Part shown: one piece after another, positions 34,064 through 43,658 of the stretch
How positions within the stretch are numbered: the first letter of the stretch is position 1
Layout of the letters: every line of letters starts with the position of its first letter
NCBI RefSeq assembly: GCF_014651855.1
Contig: NZ_BMXR01000010.1
Coordinates: 1 to 64,000, forward strand
DNA length: 64,000 nucleotides
Source: Saccharospirillum salsuginis
Lineage (GTDB): Bacteria > Pseudomonadota > Gammaproteobacteria > Pseudomonadales > Natronospirillaceae
Reading direction: 5' to 3'
Made by a program: the position numbers and the translations under genes
Notes under the pieces: model-generated
Database searches by the model: none
Told to the model about the DNA's origin: nothing
The model's input: only the letters and a program-made list of their open reading frames with translations

Positions 34064-37000
34064 TTAAGAGGTCGGCGACACCACGAACAACAGATCCCCG
34101 CTCGACACCTGGGAGCCGTTGGAGTTCATGATCCGCTTGATGACATAGCGGCGGTTCGGATCGTAGAGCACGTTGTCGCGACGGTTGAAGGTATCCAGCG
34201 AGAGCTGGCTGAACATTTTCATCGCTTCCATCAGACAGAGCGTATCGGTGACCGACACCTCGTCGCCTTCGCGGACAAAGTCCGGATCGTTCGGCGACGG
34301 TTTGGTGTAGAAGATGCCCGCGCTCTGGGCGATGACCTTGAGCTCGTCGGTCGCTTCCACTTTCAGGGCGTCGGCGTCGATCTTGTTGCCACCGGCTTCC
34401 GCTTCCATCTCGGCGATCAGAGCCTCGGCGTCCTGCTTGGCCATGAACTTCGGCAGGTAGGTGGTGTCGTACTCACCGTTGCGGAAGGTGTCGTCTTTCA
34501 AGATGCGTTTCAGCAGCGGGATGTTTGTGGAAATGCCCTTGATCACGCACTGGTCGAGGTAGTCGTACAGTTTCTCGATCACATCCTCGCGGGATTCGCC
34601 GCGCATGATGACCTGGGCGATCAGGCTGTCGTAGTAAGGCGAGACTTCCTTGCCCTTGTCGACCATGGCGATCAGTTCCACGTCGTCGCGTTCCGGCAAC
34701 TGCCATTCGGTCACGGTACCGGGGCTCGGCACCAGGGTGATGACGTCGTCGGAACCCTGCTTGGCTTTCTCGGCGGTGACGCGCACTTCCATGGCATAGC
34801 CGATGGCCTGGGGTTCCATCTCGGCGATGGAATAACCGGAGGCGATGTCGTACTGCGCCTTGACGATGTCGATGCCCGACGTCGCTTCGGTGACCGGGTG
34901 CTCCACCTGCAGGCGGGTGTTCATTTCCATGAAGTAGACGGCGTTCGCGTCCAGATCGAAAATGAACTCGACGGTGCCGGCGCCGGTGTAATCCACAGCG
35001 TTGGCGAGTGAGTGAGTGTAATCCAGCGCTTTCGCCTTGAGATCGTCCGGCAACATGGTCGAGGCGGATTCCTCGAACACTTTCTGGTTGTTGCGCTGCA
35101 CGGAGCAATCGCGCAACCCCAACACCTTGGTGTTGCCGAACTGGTCGCGCAGCACCTGCACCTCGATGTGGCGCAGTGAGGTGACGTATTTTTCCAGGTA
35201 GAGGTCGCCGTTGCCGAAGGCGGCCCGCGCCTCGGTGCTGATCTGCTGGAAGTAATGGCGCATCCGGTCCGGCCGCTCGACCACCTGGATGCCCTTGCCG
35301 CCCCCGCCTTGTACGGCTTTCAACAACACCGGATAGCCGATCTCGGCGGCGATGGCTTCGGCCTGTTCAACGTCCGACAGGATGCCGTGACTGCCCGGCA
35401 CCACCGGTACCCCAACGCCCATGGCGGTCTTGATGGCGTTGGACTTGTTACCCATGGTCGACATGCTGTCGACGCTCGGGCCGATGAAGTTGATGCCCCG
35501 GTTCACGCACAGGGACGCGAATTGCGGGCTCTCGGACAGAAAACCGATGCCCGGGTGCAGAGCGTCCACATCTTCGTGCTCGGCCACCTGCAACACCGAG
35601 TGGGCGTTCAGGTAACTCTCGTCGGACGTATTGCCGCCGAGGCAGACCAGGGTGTCCTGGGCGCGTAGCATGTCGGCCGGCACGGCGGCCATATCCGGGT
35701 CAGACGCCACCAGCACGACTTTCAGGTCGTTGGCCTGGGCGATGCGGATCAGCTTGACGGCGGTACAGCCGCGCGCGTGGATCAGCACCTTCTCGATCGG
35801 CTCCATCAACGCCTTGGGATCGACCTGAACCAGGGGCTTGATGTCCTCCTCGGGCTTGGGCACATAACCGGCGAACGCACGTTCGACAACGGCTTCGACC
35901 GTGTCGGTCGGCATCGGCATTTCCCCGTCGATGTCCGCCAGGCGCTGGTTCAGATCCGGCGCGAAGGGGTTATCGACCAGAGCCGCCATGGAGCCGGGCA
36001 CGTCGCTCAGGTAGTTGGCCAGTGTGCTGGTGGACGGCAGGTAAGCCGGGACGACCATCTGGCCGGCGAACGGCATGTTGGTACCGGAGAAATAATAGGT
36101 CTGTGCCAGCGGATGGGTCACGAAGCTGGCCTGGGCGCCACCGGTGCAGTCGCCGTAGCCGAAGATGACCAGCGGCAGTTCGGTGTCGCGCACGAAGCGG
36201 GTGATGCGGTCGTTGACCACGGCCATGGAGAACAGCGCGCCCGCGCCTTCTTTCGTCTGCATGCCACCGGAGCTGATAAAGCCGACCACCGGAATGCCGC
36301 GCTGGGCGCACTCGACCAGCAGGGAACAGAACTTCTCGGCACTGGCCATATCGAAAGCGCCCGCCTGGAAAGCGGTGTTGGATAAGGCCACACCGACGCG
36401 CTGGTGGCTGCCGTCCGGCCGTTTGAAGTCGGCAAGGCCGGTGATCAGGCCGCACGGCTTGATGTTTTTGTCGAGCGCGTCTTCGATGGACAGACGGAAG
36501 CCCGGGAAATTCAGGCTGTTGGCGGTCATCAGGTCTTCGTCCAGTTCGACGAAGTTGTCCAGGAACTGGTCGACGATGCGCTGGTAAGCGATCGGGTTGT
36601 TGCGCTTTTCCTCGCGCTGGATGCGCTGGATCAGCAGGTCCCGGTAGCCCATCATCAGACGGTTCCAGAAGTCCTTGCGACGACCGATGCGCAACGGGTT
36701 GATGGCGCCCTTGAAGTCGCTCGGTTTCTTCTCGCTCTCGAAATAGGACGGCAACAGTTTTTCGAAATAGTGCGTCAGAATCACGAACAGGCTGTCGTTC
36801 ATCTGCGGGAAGCCGATGCTTTTCCAGGCTTCGACCCGGGTCAGCAGATCACCCCGGTGCGACTGACTGAGGAAATACCGCAACCAACGACTGAACGTTT
36901 TGCGCGCCTGTTCGGCGTTGTCGTGCCGGCTGACCGCCGAGTCCATCGCTTTGTCGAGCAACTTGCCGACCGACTCGCGGCTCAGCGCCCGGTCTTCCAT

Positions 37001-38632
37001 CGCTTCGCGGGCAATGCTGGCCAGGTTGGCGACGGCGCTGTCGTATACCGCGTCGAACATCAGGATGTTGCGGCACTGGTCGATAAAGTCCGCCCGCAGA
37101 TCCTTGTGGGCGACGACATCGACCACGCTGAGATCGGCCAGCTTGGGCCAGGTTTCGGTCTGGGGCAGTTCGTCGCTTTCCAGAGTCTGAATCAACGCGC
37201 GGAAATTGTTGGCTGCACCGGATTTCCAGCGGTTGTACAGCGAAATCGCCAGGGTGAACAGCAACGCCTTCTTGGCTTTTTCGTAGTTGTCCTTGGGCTC
37301 ACCCAGAATCAGACGGGTGAAGGCGTTCCGGTCTTCGCCGACTTCGTCGCGCTTGCTGGCGAAGGTTTTCCAGGCTTTGGCGAGTTCGTCGTCGTAAATC
37401 ACCTTGTCCGGGCTGGCCAGCCAGCTTTGAAACGCCTGGGCATGCAGCGCCTTGATGCGCTCGTCCAGATCGCCCTCGGGGACGCTCAGGTTCGACAGTC
37501 GGCCGTATTGGCGCTGGGAGATGGAATGAATGCGTCCGCGCAGGGCGAGATACCGCAAATAGCGATAACACACGCCGAAGACGTTGACCTGACTGGTCGG
37601 GTTGCTGGCCAGCATCAGGCTGGAGGCGCCCTCGACGTTTTGCAGTCGCTCGGACGGGTGCAGATAGCGCTCCAGGCTGCGCTGATAGTGGGTCATCATG
37701 TCCGGCGTGCGGCGCACGAAGTCGACGGCGGCGCGCTCGATCGACTGAATGCCGGTGACGATCGCCTGTTCCAGGTTGCGCTGGCGGGCGTCGGTGTCGA
37801 GCGGCGAATAATCGATGACGCCGTCGATGCAGCCCTGGGTGTAGAGCTCTTCCGGGGAGACGCCGACGTACTTGGCGCATTCCTGCCAGGACAGATTGTA
37901 TTTGCGCGCGATGCTCTGCAGGCCCTGCGGCTGGATGGTGTTGAAAATGCCGTCGCGCGCCGAGAGCAACAGGTTGGCCGCGGCCAGCGGAATGGCACCG
38001 CCCGAGTAACCCACACCGATGACGATGCCGAGCGTCGGCACGTCCAGGTTTGTGGTTTCGGCGATCAGGCGGGAAATCGAGTGGGACTGGTTATCGCGGT
38101 TGGCGGCTTCGCCAGCATCGGCCCCGGGTGTGTCGATCAAATAGACAATGGGCATGCTCAGTTCGGCGAAGGTGCGCACGCGCTCGGCCGCCAGCCGGTG
38201 GTGTTCCGGCATCCAGGCGCCGTTCGAGCTCTCGCGATCCTGGGCCACCAGGCCGATGCGGCGCTTCTGGCCACCGAAGTTCATTTCCAGCTCGGCGCTG
38301 TACAGGGCGCCCCGGCTCACTTCGTTCAGCACCCGGGCATTCAGCCCGGCCACCACGTCGCGAACGCCCGGACGGCGGTTGTCCTGGCTGGGCAGGACAG
38401 TCCGCTCGATGTAGGTGTCGACGTCCATGGCCGCGATCTGCTTGAGCTTGGCCTTGATCTGGTCGTCGCTGATCAGGCCTTCCATATGATCGGCCGGCGT
38501 CGGCAGATCGGTGTTGTGCCGCTCGGGGAAGAGCGAGAAGTCCTTCGCCAATTGCTCGGCTTCGATAAACAGCGGGTCCACCGTGGACGACGGCTTGGAA
38601 GCGTGTGTGGATTCAGACTGACGGTCGTTCAA
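34064..38632 (-). CDS. Single-chain acyl-CoA carboxylase (alpha-CT, beta-CT, biotin carboxylase, biotin carrier)
   Basis: 1522 residues. An AccA-like crotonase fold comes first (about 100-320: IDTPGADAGEAANRDNQSHSI, IGVGYSGGAIPL), then a helical linker, then an AccD-like fold (about 700-960: FISSGGMQTKEGAGAL, YGDCTGGAQASF), then biotin carboxylase (about 970-1420: GGGGKGIQVV about 1105, EMNTRLQVEHPVTE) and a biotinyl domain with LCLMEAMKMF (Lys about 1470). No AccD zinc finger is seen. It should carboxylate acetyl-CoA or another acyl-CoA. The order CT-BC-carrier differs from eukaryotic ACC (BC-carrier-CT) and from split bacterial subunits. A standalone gene; regulation unknown. Confidence 0.9.
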   Translation of the reverse strand: MNDRQSESTHASKPSSTVDPLFIEAEQLAKDFSLFPERHNTDLPTPADHMEGLISDDQIKAKLKQIAAMDVDTYIERTVLPSQDNRRPGVRDVVAGLNARVLNEVSRGALYSAELEMNFGGQKRRIGLVAQDRESSNGAWMPEHHRLAAERVRTFAELSMPIVYLIDTPGADAGEAANRDNQSHSISRLIAETTNLDVPTLGIVIGVGYSGGAIPLAAANLLLSARDGIFNTIQPQGLQSIARKYNLSWQECAKYVGVSPEELYTQGCIDGVIDYSPLDTDARQRNLEQAIVTGIQSIERAAVDFVRRTPDMMTHYQRSLERYLHPSERLQNVEGASSLMLASNPTSQVNVFGVCYRYLRYLALRGRIHSISQRQYGRLSNLSVPEGDLDERIKALHAQAFQSWLASPDKVIYDDELAKAWKTFASKRDEVGEDRNAFTRLILGEPKDNYEKAKKALLFTLAISLYNRWKSGAANNFRALIQTLESDELPQTETWPKLADLSVVDVVAHKDLRADFIDQCRNILMFDAVYDSAVANLASIAREAMEDRALSRESVGKLLDKAMDSAVSRHDNAEQARKTFSRWLRYFLSQSHRGDLLTRVEAWKSIGFPQMNDSLFVILTHYFEKLLPSYFESEKKPSDFKGAINPLRIGRRKDFWNRLMMGYRDLLIQRIQREEKRNNPIAYQRIVDQFLDNFVELDEDLMTANSLNFPGFRLSIEDALDKNIKPCGLITGLADFKRPDGSHQRVGVALSNTAFQAGAFDMASAEKFCSLLVECAQRGIPVVGFISSGGMQTKEGAGALFSMAVVNDRITRFVRDTELPLVIFGYGDCTGGAQASFVTHPLAQTYYFSGTNMPFAGQMVVPAYLPSTSTLANYLSDVPGSMAALVDNPFAPDLNQRLADIDGEMPMPTDTVEAVVERAFAGYVPKPEEDIKPLVQVDPKALMEPIEKVLIHARGCTAVKLIRIAQANDLKVVLVASDPDMAAVPADMLRAQDTLVCLGGNTSDESYLNAHSVLQVAEHEDVDALHPGIGFLSESPQFASLCVNRGINFIGPSVDSMSTMGNKSNAIKTAMGVGVPVVPGSHGILSDVEQAEAIAAEIGYPVLLKAVQGGGGKGIQVVERPDRMRHYFQQISTEARAAFGNGDLYLEKYVTSLRHIEVQVLRDQFGNTKVLGLRDCSVQRNNQKVFEESASTMLPDDLKAKALDYTHSLANAVDYTGAGTVEFIFDLDANAVYFMEMNTRLQVEHPVTEATSGIDIVKAQYDIASGYSIAEMEPQAIGYAMEVRVTAEKAKQGSDDVITLVPSPGTVTEWQLPERDDVELIAMVDKGKEVSPYYDSLIAQVIMRGESREDVIEKLYDYLDQCVIKGISTNIPLLKRILKDDTFRNGEYDTTYLPKFMAKQDAEALIAEMEAEAGGNKIDADALKVEATDELKVIAQSAGIFYTKPSPNDPDFVREGDEVSVTDTLCLMEAMKMFSQLSLDTFNRRDNVLYDPNRRYVIKRIMNSNGSQVSSGDLLFVVSPTS

Positions 38633-38794
38633 TGGTGTCTCCTTGGATGTCCGACGGCTGTCTACTGGACAGTAACAAAATGGTAACCGTGGAGCTTAGG
38701 AGACAATTAGGCATTATTCTACGGGGAGGTTAGAAGACATTATTAATCTAAAGGAAAAAGCCAGGCGGTGTGTGACCCGAATCCAAGGTCATTA

Positions 38795-38810
38795 TTTGAA
38801 CTGGATCACA
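38795..38810. promoter_or_regulatory. CRP-like site upstream of the carboxylase gene
   Basis: TTTGA-N6-TCACA, one base off the TGTGA half-site. It lies about 170 bases before the carboxylase start, so it could act on that gene's promoter; weak evidence. Confidence 0.3.
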
Positions 38811-38840
38811 CAATCACGGCCACTCAGCCAAAACGCGGCC

Positions 38841-39272
38841 CTATCCAGACTCCAGCCGCAGATGCGGCTCGCCGTCGGACGTCGCCTCGGCCGTCACCCC
38901 GTTTGAGTCGACGACAGCCGTGACCTGCTTCCGCCACCCGGAAAAATGCTCGGACGCCACCACATCCACGGCCTGGTCCAGCTTCAGCCGAATGCGGAAC
39001 CAGCCCAGGCTCACGGCCTGCACCGTGACAACCACGCCTTCGAAGGGATGGGAGAGATAGGTCCCGCGTACCCGTTCGCCGGTCGCGACCGGTGCATCGG
39101 TCCGTTTCCCGACCACGGCCCTCAGTGTGTTCCAGTCACGATAGCCATGGTGCCGGGCGATCAGTTCCAGTACCGCCGCATGGCCCGGATCGGAGCCGGA
39201 CCGGGCCAGTCGCTCGCGCAGCCGCCGCGCCTGTGCCTTGAGGCCGGCAATGTCGGGTATGGGGCCGCTCAT
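38841..39272 (-). CDS. Glyoxalase-superfamily-related small protein
   Basis: 143 residues. The N-terminal 55 residues carry the helical pattern IPDIAGLKAQARRLRERLA, HAAVLELIARHHGYRDWNTL found in proteins named glyoxalase-superfamily (Glyoxalase_8 type). The rest is beta-rich with no visible metal ligands for glyoxalase activity. ATG 39272 has GAGGTGA five bases upstream and overlaps the MATE stop by ATGA, so it is translated together with the exporter. Function unknown. Confidence 0.75.
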   Translation of the reverse strand: MSGPIPDIAGLKAQARRLRERLARSGSDPGHAAVLELIARHHGYRDWNTLRAVVGKRTDAPVATGERVRGTYLSHPFEGVVVTVQAVSLGWFRIRLKLDQAVDVVASEHFSGWRKQVTAVVDSNGVTAEATSDGEPHLRLESG

Positions 39273-40696
39273 GAGGTCACCTCGCTGACTTGGCTGCGAA
39301 ACAGGCCCCACACCCAGCCGTGCTGGCGGGCCGTCCGCGTCAATACCACCACGGCGACGACCAGAAGCAGTCCTTCGGCGACCGGTACAGCCAGCCAGAT
39401 CCCGGTTTCACCGACGATTCCGGGCAGCAGGAAGGTCAGGGGAATGGCAAACAGATACGGTTTGGTCAGGCTGAGCAAAGCCGCCCGTCCCGCATCGCCG
39501 ATGGCCTGGAAATAGGTGGCCAGCATCATGACCGGTCCGGCCACGACATACAGTGAGACCATGATCGGCAGGATACGACCCACCTCGGAGACGACGGCCG
39601 GATCGTCGACGAACAAACCGCCCAACGGCGCCGCCAGGCTCACCAGCACCAGTTCCGAGACCACGCAATACACCAGGGCGATCGCCAGGGCCAGGCGCAG
39701 ACTGTCATCCGATCGAAACCAGAGCCGCGCACCATAGTTGTTGCCGGTGATCGATTGCATCGCATGGCTTAATCCCAACAACGGTAAAAAGACAAAGGTC
39801 ATGATGCGGGTGACGATGCCGTAGGCGGAAACGGTATCGGCATAACCGGCCGCTCCAACCCATTGCAGTGCCAGGATAATGGAGCCCGATCCCAGCGCCA
39901 GCCCCAGGAACGTCAGGCTTTGCGGCGCGCCCAATCGAAGAATGTCCGACCACAACGACCCGATGCCGCCCCAGTTCGCGGGGTGCCAGCTTGGACCATT
40001 GAGCCTGAGCGGGGTCCGGCCGCGAACCCGGAAGGTCGCGATGCACGCCAGAGCCAAGCATTGAGCCAGCAGTGTGCCGTATGCCGAACCGGCCACGCCC
40101 AACTCCAGGACACCGATCAACAGGTAGTTGAAGCCCATGTTGGCGATCGACACCAACAGACTCATGGCGGCCATCAATCCCGCCCGGCCCTCGTTACGTA
40201 AGGCATCCGATTGCAGTGCCAGCACGAAGAGTACGGGCGAGAAAAAGACGGTGAGACGCAAATACACCGACCCCATGGCGGCCAGTGTGGCGTTGCCGTT
40301 GGCGGCTCGCAGCGTCAGTGCATCGCCGGCCAACAAGAACCCGGCGATCAGCACAGTGCCAATCACGATGGCCAGGCCATGGGCGGCGGCGAATACGATG
40401 CGCGCCTGGTCGAATTCACGTCCTCCCAGGCAACGGGCGAGAATGCTCGACATACCACTGGCGACCAGGGTCGACAACGCCACAATCAGCATGTAGGCCG
40501 GAAACATCAAAGTGACCGCGCCCAACGCCTCAGGACCGACGAAGATCCCCAAAAACAGGGCATCGACAACCGTCAGCAGGCCGTTCATGCCCATGACGAA
40601 TATGATCGGCAGGGCCGTCTGGAGGTAGAGCTTCGGTAGCGGAAGGTGAGTGAAATGAGAGGACCGGTCTTCCGGCGACTCCGACAAGGATGACAT
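39269..40696 (-). CDS. MATE-family efflux transporter
   Basis: 475 residues with twelve hydrophobic segments in two related halves; the first half has the MATE-like PIIFVMGMNGLLTVVDALFLG and GPEALGAVTLMFPAYML. The family extrudes cationic drugs or metabolites in exchange for Na+ or H+. ATG 40696 has GGAG about 8 bases upstream; a GTG four codons before is less likely. It is followed by the overlapping glyoxalase-related gene. Confidence 0.93.
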   Translation of the reverse strand: MSSLSESPEDRSSHFTHLPLPKLYLQTALPIIFVMGMNGLLTVVDALFLGIFVGPEALGAVTLMFPAYMLIVALSTLVASGMSSILARCLGGREFDQARIVFAAAHGLAIVIGTVLIAGFLLAGDALTLRAANGNATLAAMGSVYLRLTVFFSPVLFVLALQSDALRNEGRAGLMAAMSLLVSIANMGFNYLLIGVLELGVAGSAYGTLLAQCLALACIATFRVRGRTPLRLNGPSWHPANWGGIGSLWSDILRLGAPQSLTFLGLALGSGSIILALQWVGAAGYADTVSAYGIVTRIMTFVFLPLLGLSHAMQSITGNNYGARLWFRSDDSLRLALAIALVYCVVSELVLVSLAAPLGGLFVDDPAVVSEVGRILPIMVSLYVVAGPVMMLATYFQAIGDAGRAALLSLTKPYLFAIPLTFLLPGIVGETGIWLAVPVAEGLLLVVAVVVLTRTARQHGWVWGLFRSQVSEVTS

Positions 40697-40910
40697 GTCA
40701 GTCTCCACTTGTGGGCATTCCGCGTTACATCAGATGTGGAAGGGCTCGCATTGTCTCCCCGGCGAAATGCACAAGAGTGACCGATTAATCAGACCAGAAC
40801 TTCACCATGGACCTGGGTCCGCGAGCGGCCGGTGTCTGGAACCGGCCACTACGGTAATGGATCGTCTGGACAGGGTCAATTATTTTTACCCAGGTTTTAT
40901 AGATCAGCGA

Positions 40911-41630
40911 TCAATTCACGCCCAGGATGCTGTCGTAGCTTCCGTTGTCCTTCAGCTCCTGCAGGCCAAGGTTGAAGACCCGGAGGATCTCCTCCGACTT
41001 GGGGTTGGCCTTGCCGACGATCAGGAAGTAAGGCTTGGATTTGATGGTCTTGGGGTGATAGCTGACCTGATCGGCTACACCGGATTCTTTGGCGAGGTTC
41101 AAACCAACCAAACGCTCCTCCATCACGGCGTCGAGACGATCCGCCATCAACTTACGGTAGTTATTGACCGGCTCACCGATGTAGGAGACGTTGTAACCGT
41201 CATCCGGTTTGACAAAACCATAGTCGTAACCGATTACGCCACCGAGTCTTAACCCTTTGAGATCATCGGGCTCGCTCCAGTCGACCGGGCGGTCATCGGC
41301 GTAAAACACGACCGTGTCCAGTTGCACCACCGGATCGCTGTAGTTCATGACGGCTTCGCGCTCCGCGTTGCGGCTCCAGACGATGGAACCGTCCAGCTCT
41401 CCGGCTTCCGCCATGTTGTAACCCCGCTTCCAGGGCAGGTACTCATAGCGGACCGTCCAGCCCTGAGTGGCAAACGCCTCGGACACCAGGTGAGCCACCG
41501 GACCGCCATTCGGCAGGCTTTCACCGAGATAAGGCGCCCAATCGCCATTGGCCAGTGTAATGGTGTCGGCCTTGGCCGACAGAGTCAGGCTGAGCGCGAG
41601 AAGGGGTAGCAAAATGCGGTATGTCTTCAT
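40911..41630 (-). CDS. Periplasmic solute-binding-like protein (SBP family 3)
   Basis: 239 residues with a signal peptide (LLALSLTLSAKA). The fold pattern of amino-acid-type binding proteins is visible: WAPYLGESLPNGGPVAHLVSEAF, ELDGSIVWSRNAEREAVM, LGGVIGYDYGF, LDAVMEERLVG. No ABC permease or ATPase lies nearby, so it may be an orphan binding protein or a sensor partner. A perfect CRP site lies 36 bases before the start codon. Confidence 0.85.
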   Translation of the reverse strand: MKTYRILLPLLALSLTLSAKADTITLANGDWAPYLGESLPNGGPVAHLVSEAFATQGWTVRYEYLPWKRGYNMAEAGELDGSIVWSRNAEREAVMNYSDPVVQLDTVVFYADDRPVDWSEPDDLKGLRLGGVIGYDYGFVKPDDGYNVSYIGEPVNNYRKLMADRLDAVMEERLVGLNLAKESGVADQVSYHPKTIKSKPYFLIVGKANPKSEEILRVFNLGLQELKDNGSYDSILGVN

Positions 41631-41658
41631 TTCATTCGTCCCGTACGGCTAGGATTTA

Positions 41659-41674
41659 TGTGAACTGCATCACA
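41659..41674. promoter_or_regulatory. Consensus CRP site
   Basis: TGTGAACTGCATCACA matches TGTGA-N6-TCACA at every fixed base. Its centre is about 36 bases upstream of the start codon of the solute-binding gene, so it would overlap the promoter; activation or repression cannot be told. Confidence 0.7.
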
Positions 41675-41816
41675 CTATAAAAATAGCCAACGCTCGCGGA
41701 TTCGCAACGTTCAACTGGATACGAAGCTCTGCAAAGCGCGAAAAGCACCGTCCGTGACCGGGAACAGTCGGGTAAGGAATAAACGATACTCTAAAGAGAG
41801 GGATTGTTGACTCGCG

Positions 41817-42674
41817 TTATTGTGGCCGGAACCACAGCTTTTCGTCGTCAAGCGGCGTCTCGGCCGGTAACAACGGGTTGTCCAATTGAATGACCTGGCG
41901 ATCATCGAGATTGGCCCGACGAATGGACTCGCCGTTGTAGCGCCAGAAAATTTCGTCGAAACTGCCGTCCTCGATCATCCGCATCAGACCGGTCTCAAGG
42001 CGCTCGGCGAGGGCGTCGTTTTCCTTGTTGACGAAAAAATAATAAGGCCAGGGATAATACAGCAGCAGGTGTTCATCGATCGCGAGGCTCGGCATAGCCT
42101 CCCGGCGTGCCTCCCATTCCGGAAACACCTCCCCGATTCCGCGGGGAAACAGGTCGGCACGTCCGGCTTGAATCATTCGGAACAGGCTCTCGTACCCACT
42201 GGTGAGCACGGTCAGGCCGTTGCTTTCATAGACCCGGACATCGCCCCATCCCGTGCCCTGCACCAGCGAAAGGGATTTCAGATCTTCCAGCGTCGTCACC
42301 TGTCGCAACCTGGCTTGAGTATCCGAGCGGATAATGGATACGCGGTAGGACAGCAAGCCCTTGCGGAGCGGGATGCGAATGGGTCTTAAATTCCGCTCCC
42401 TGGCGCGGGATGTGGAGGTCCAGATCACATTGGGGAAGCGCCCTGACTGCAGCTCCTGGGAGTAACGCAGGGACGTCATCGGAATCTCGACCGAACGCAT
42501 GTCGAACGGTCCGAAGTCTTCCTCGGTTATTTCCAGTGCCGTGCGGAGTATTTCCTTCAAGTCTTCGAATCGCGTGTCGAGGGGCGACTCGTCCGCCGGA
42601 TAGACGACATCCCATTCGGCGGGAAAGACATCCGAACACCACAGGAAGACCAACAACATCCACCAGCGTGACAT
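41817..42674 (-). CDS. Divergent periplasmic solute-binding-like protein
   Basis: 285 residues with a signal peptide (MLLVFLWCSDVFPA). Distant SBP family 3 features: WTSTSRARERNLRPI, LSYRVSIIRSD, LEDLKSLSLVQGTGWGD, LFRMIQAGRADLFPRGI, YPWPYYFFVNKEN. The ligand cleft residues are not typical of amino-acid binders. ATG 42674 puts the hydrophobic signal at the very N-terminus; the longer frame from 42740 would bury it. Orphan, like its neighbour. Confidence 0.75.
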   Translation of the reverse strand: MSRWWMLLVFLWCSDVFPAEWDVVYPADESPLDTRFEDLKEILRTALEITEEDFGPFDMRSVEIPMTSLRYSQELQSGRFPNVIWTSTSRARERNLRPIRIPLRKGLLSYRVSIIRSDTQARLRQVTTLEDLKSLSLVQGTGWGDVRVYESNGLTVLTSGYESLFRMIQAGRADLFPRGIGEVFPEWEARREAMPSLAIDEHLLLYYPWPYYFFVNKENDALAERLETGLMRMIEDGSFDEIFWRYNGESIRRANLDDRQVIQLDNPLLPAETPLDDEKLWFRPQ

Positions 42675-42755
42675 GGCAACCCGGGTCCAGTGACAAACAA
42701 GCGTCTGTTTACAGTAGACGGCACTCGGGGAGTTGTCCATTCACCGAATCCAGTG

Positions 42756-43616
42756 TTATGTCCCATGCTGCCTGGCATAAGGGTTGGCAGCCGGTGACCG
42801 CCAGGCCGACAGGAATTGCGCCGATGGCCGGTAAACTTCCACCGCCAATGGATAACAGGGGTTGTCATCGCTTGAATGGCTGTGCCCGCAATCACCACCG
42901 GGACAGGCCGACAAGGCGCCCAGCAAATCGACTTCCGCCACGAATTCCAGATAGTCGCCCGGCCGGACCGGACTCGCCTTCATGAAATACTGATGGGTAT
43001 CGCGGGTGAACCCGGTGCACATAAAGACATTGAACACATCGTGCACCCGGGCCTCGGCCTGCTCCAGAGGCAGCCCCGTGTACCGCGACACGGCCCGGGT
43101 CAGGTTCGAATGGCAGCAATAGTGGTAGTCGCTGCCGTTCAACAACCGTTGCGTGTAGGGGTCGCACCGCGTGCCGATCACATCGTGCAAACTGGCGCCG
43201 TCGTCATCCCAGCCGTACCAGTCCAGAGTGTCGTCGGTCAGGGTGGCCAGGGGCCGCAGAGTCGGGAAGGTGCTCCACAACCGATCCCCGGTGCTCAGAT
43301 GGGTCCCGTGCAGGGCCCGGGTCTTGCCGCTGTAGAAATGCTCGCTCGGATCGTGGAGGTTCCACAGGTTCAGGTCGCCCACCTGAGGGCCCTCGACACT
43401 GACGATGCGGCACAGATGACCGGCCGGCACGGTGAAACACTTCGCGTCCCGGGGCGGGATCTCCCAACGGTCCACCAGGGTCATGTCGGTTCGCGCCGAA
43501 GCGTACAGCGCCGCATCGAACCCGGGCAGGCTGTCCGTGGGGTAAGCGACGACAGGGGCCGCGCGGCGGCGATCGGCGGCATCCGCCGGTGCTGGATGGG
43601 TCGGGGTGTACTTCAT
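42756..43616 (-). CDS. DUF1989 family protein (urea carboxylase-associated type)
   Basis: 286 residues. The DUF1989 hallmarks are present: GDLNLWN, GTRCDPY, HSNLTRA, NVFMCT, and a C-terminal CPGGDCG that may bind metal. Members sit beside urea carboxylase or amine-degradation genes and their reaction is not settled. Here it lies downstream of a LysR gene (42-base gap) and near a divergent PLP decarboxylase, suggesting a small amino-acid catabolic module. Confidence 0.88.
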   Translation of the reverse strand: MKYTPTHPAPADAADRRRAAPVVAYPTDSLPGFDAALYASARTDMTLVDRWEIPPRDAKCFTVPAGHLCRIVSVEGPQVGDLNLWNLHDPSEHFYSGKTRALHGTHLSTGDRLWSTFPTLRPLATLTDDTLDWYGWDDDGASLHDVIGTRCDPYTQRLLNGSDYHYCCHSNLTRAVSRYTGLPLEQAEARVHDVFNVFMCTGFTRDTHQYFMKASPVRPGDYLEFVAEVDLLGALSACPGGDCGHSHSSDDNPCYPLAVEVYRPSAQFLSAWRSPAANPYARQHGT

Positions 43617-43658
43617 TCGGGTGCCCTTATTGTGATCGCAGTCAATCGTTCCAAAGCG

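Noticed and set aside
36404..38686. A 760-codon plus-strand frame opposite the carboxylase
   Set aside because: No motif, same codon-shadow character, and the biotin/CT motifs on the minus strand are unmistakable.
40827..40847. Hairpin GGCCGGT / ACCGGCC between MATE and the binding-protein gene
   Set aside because: No T-run on either side; too little support for a terminator.
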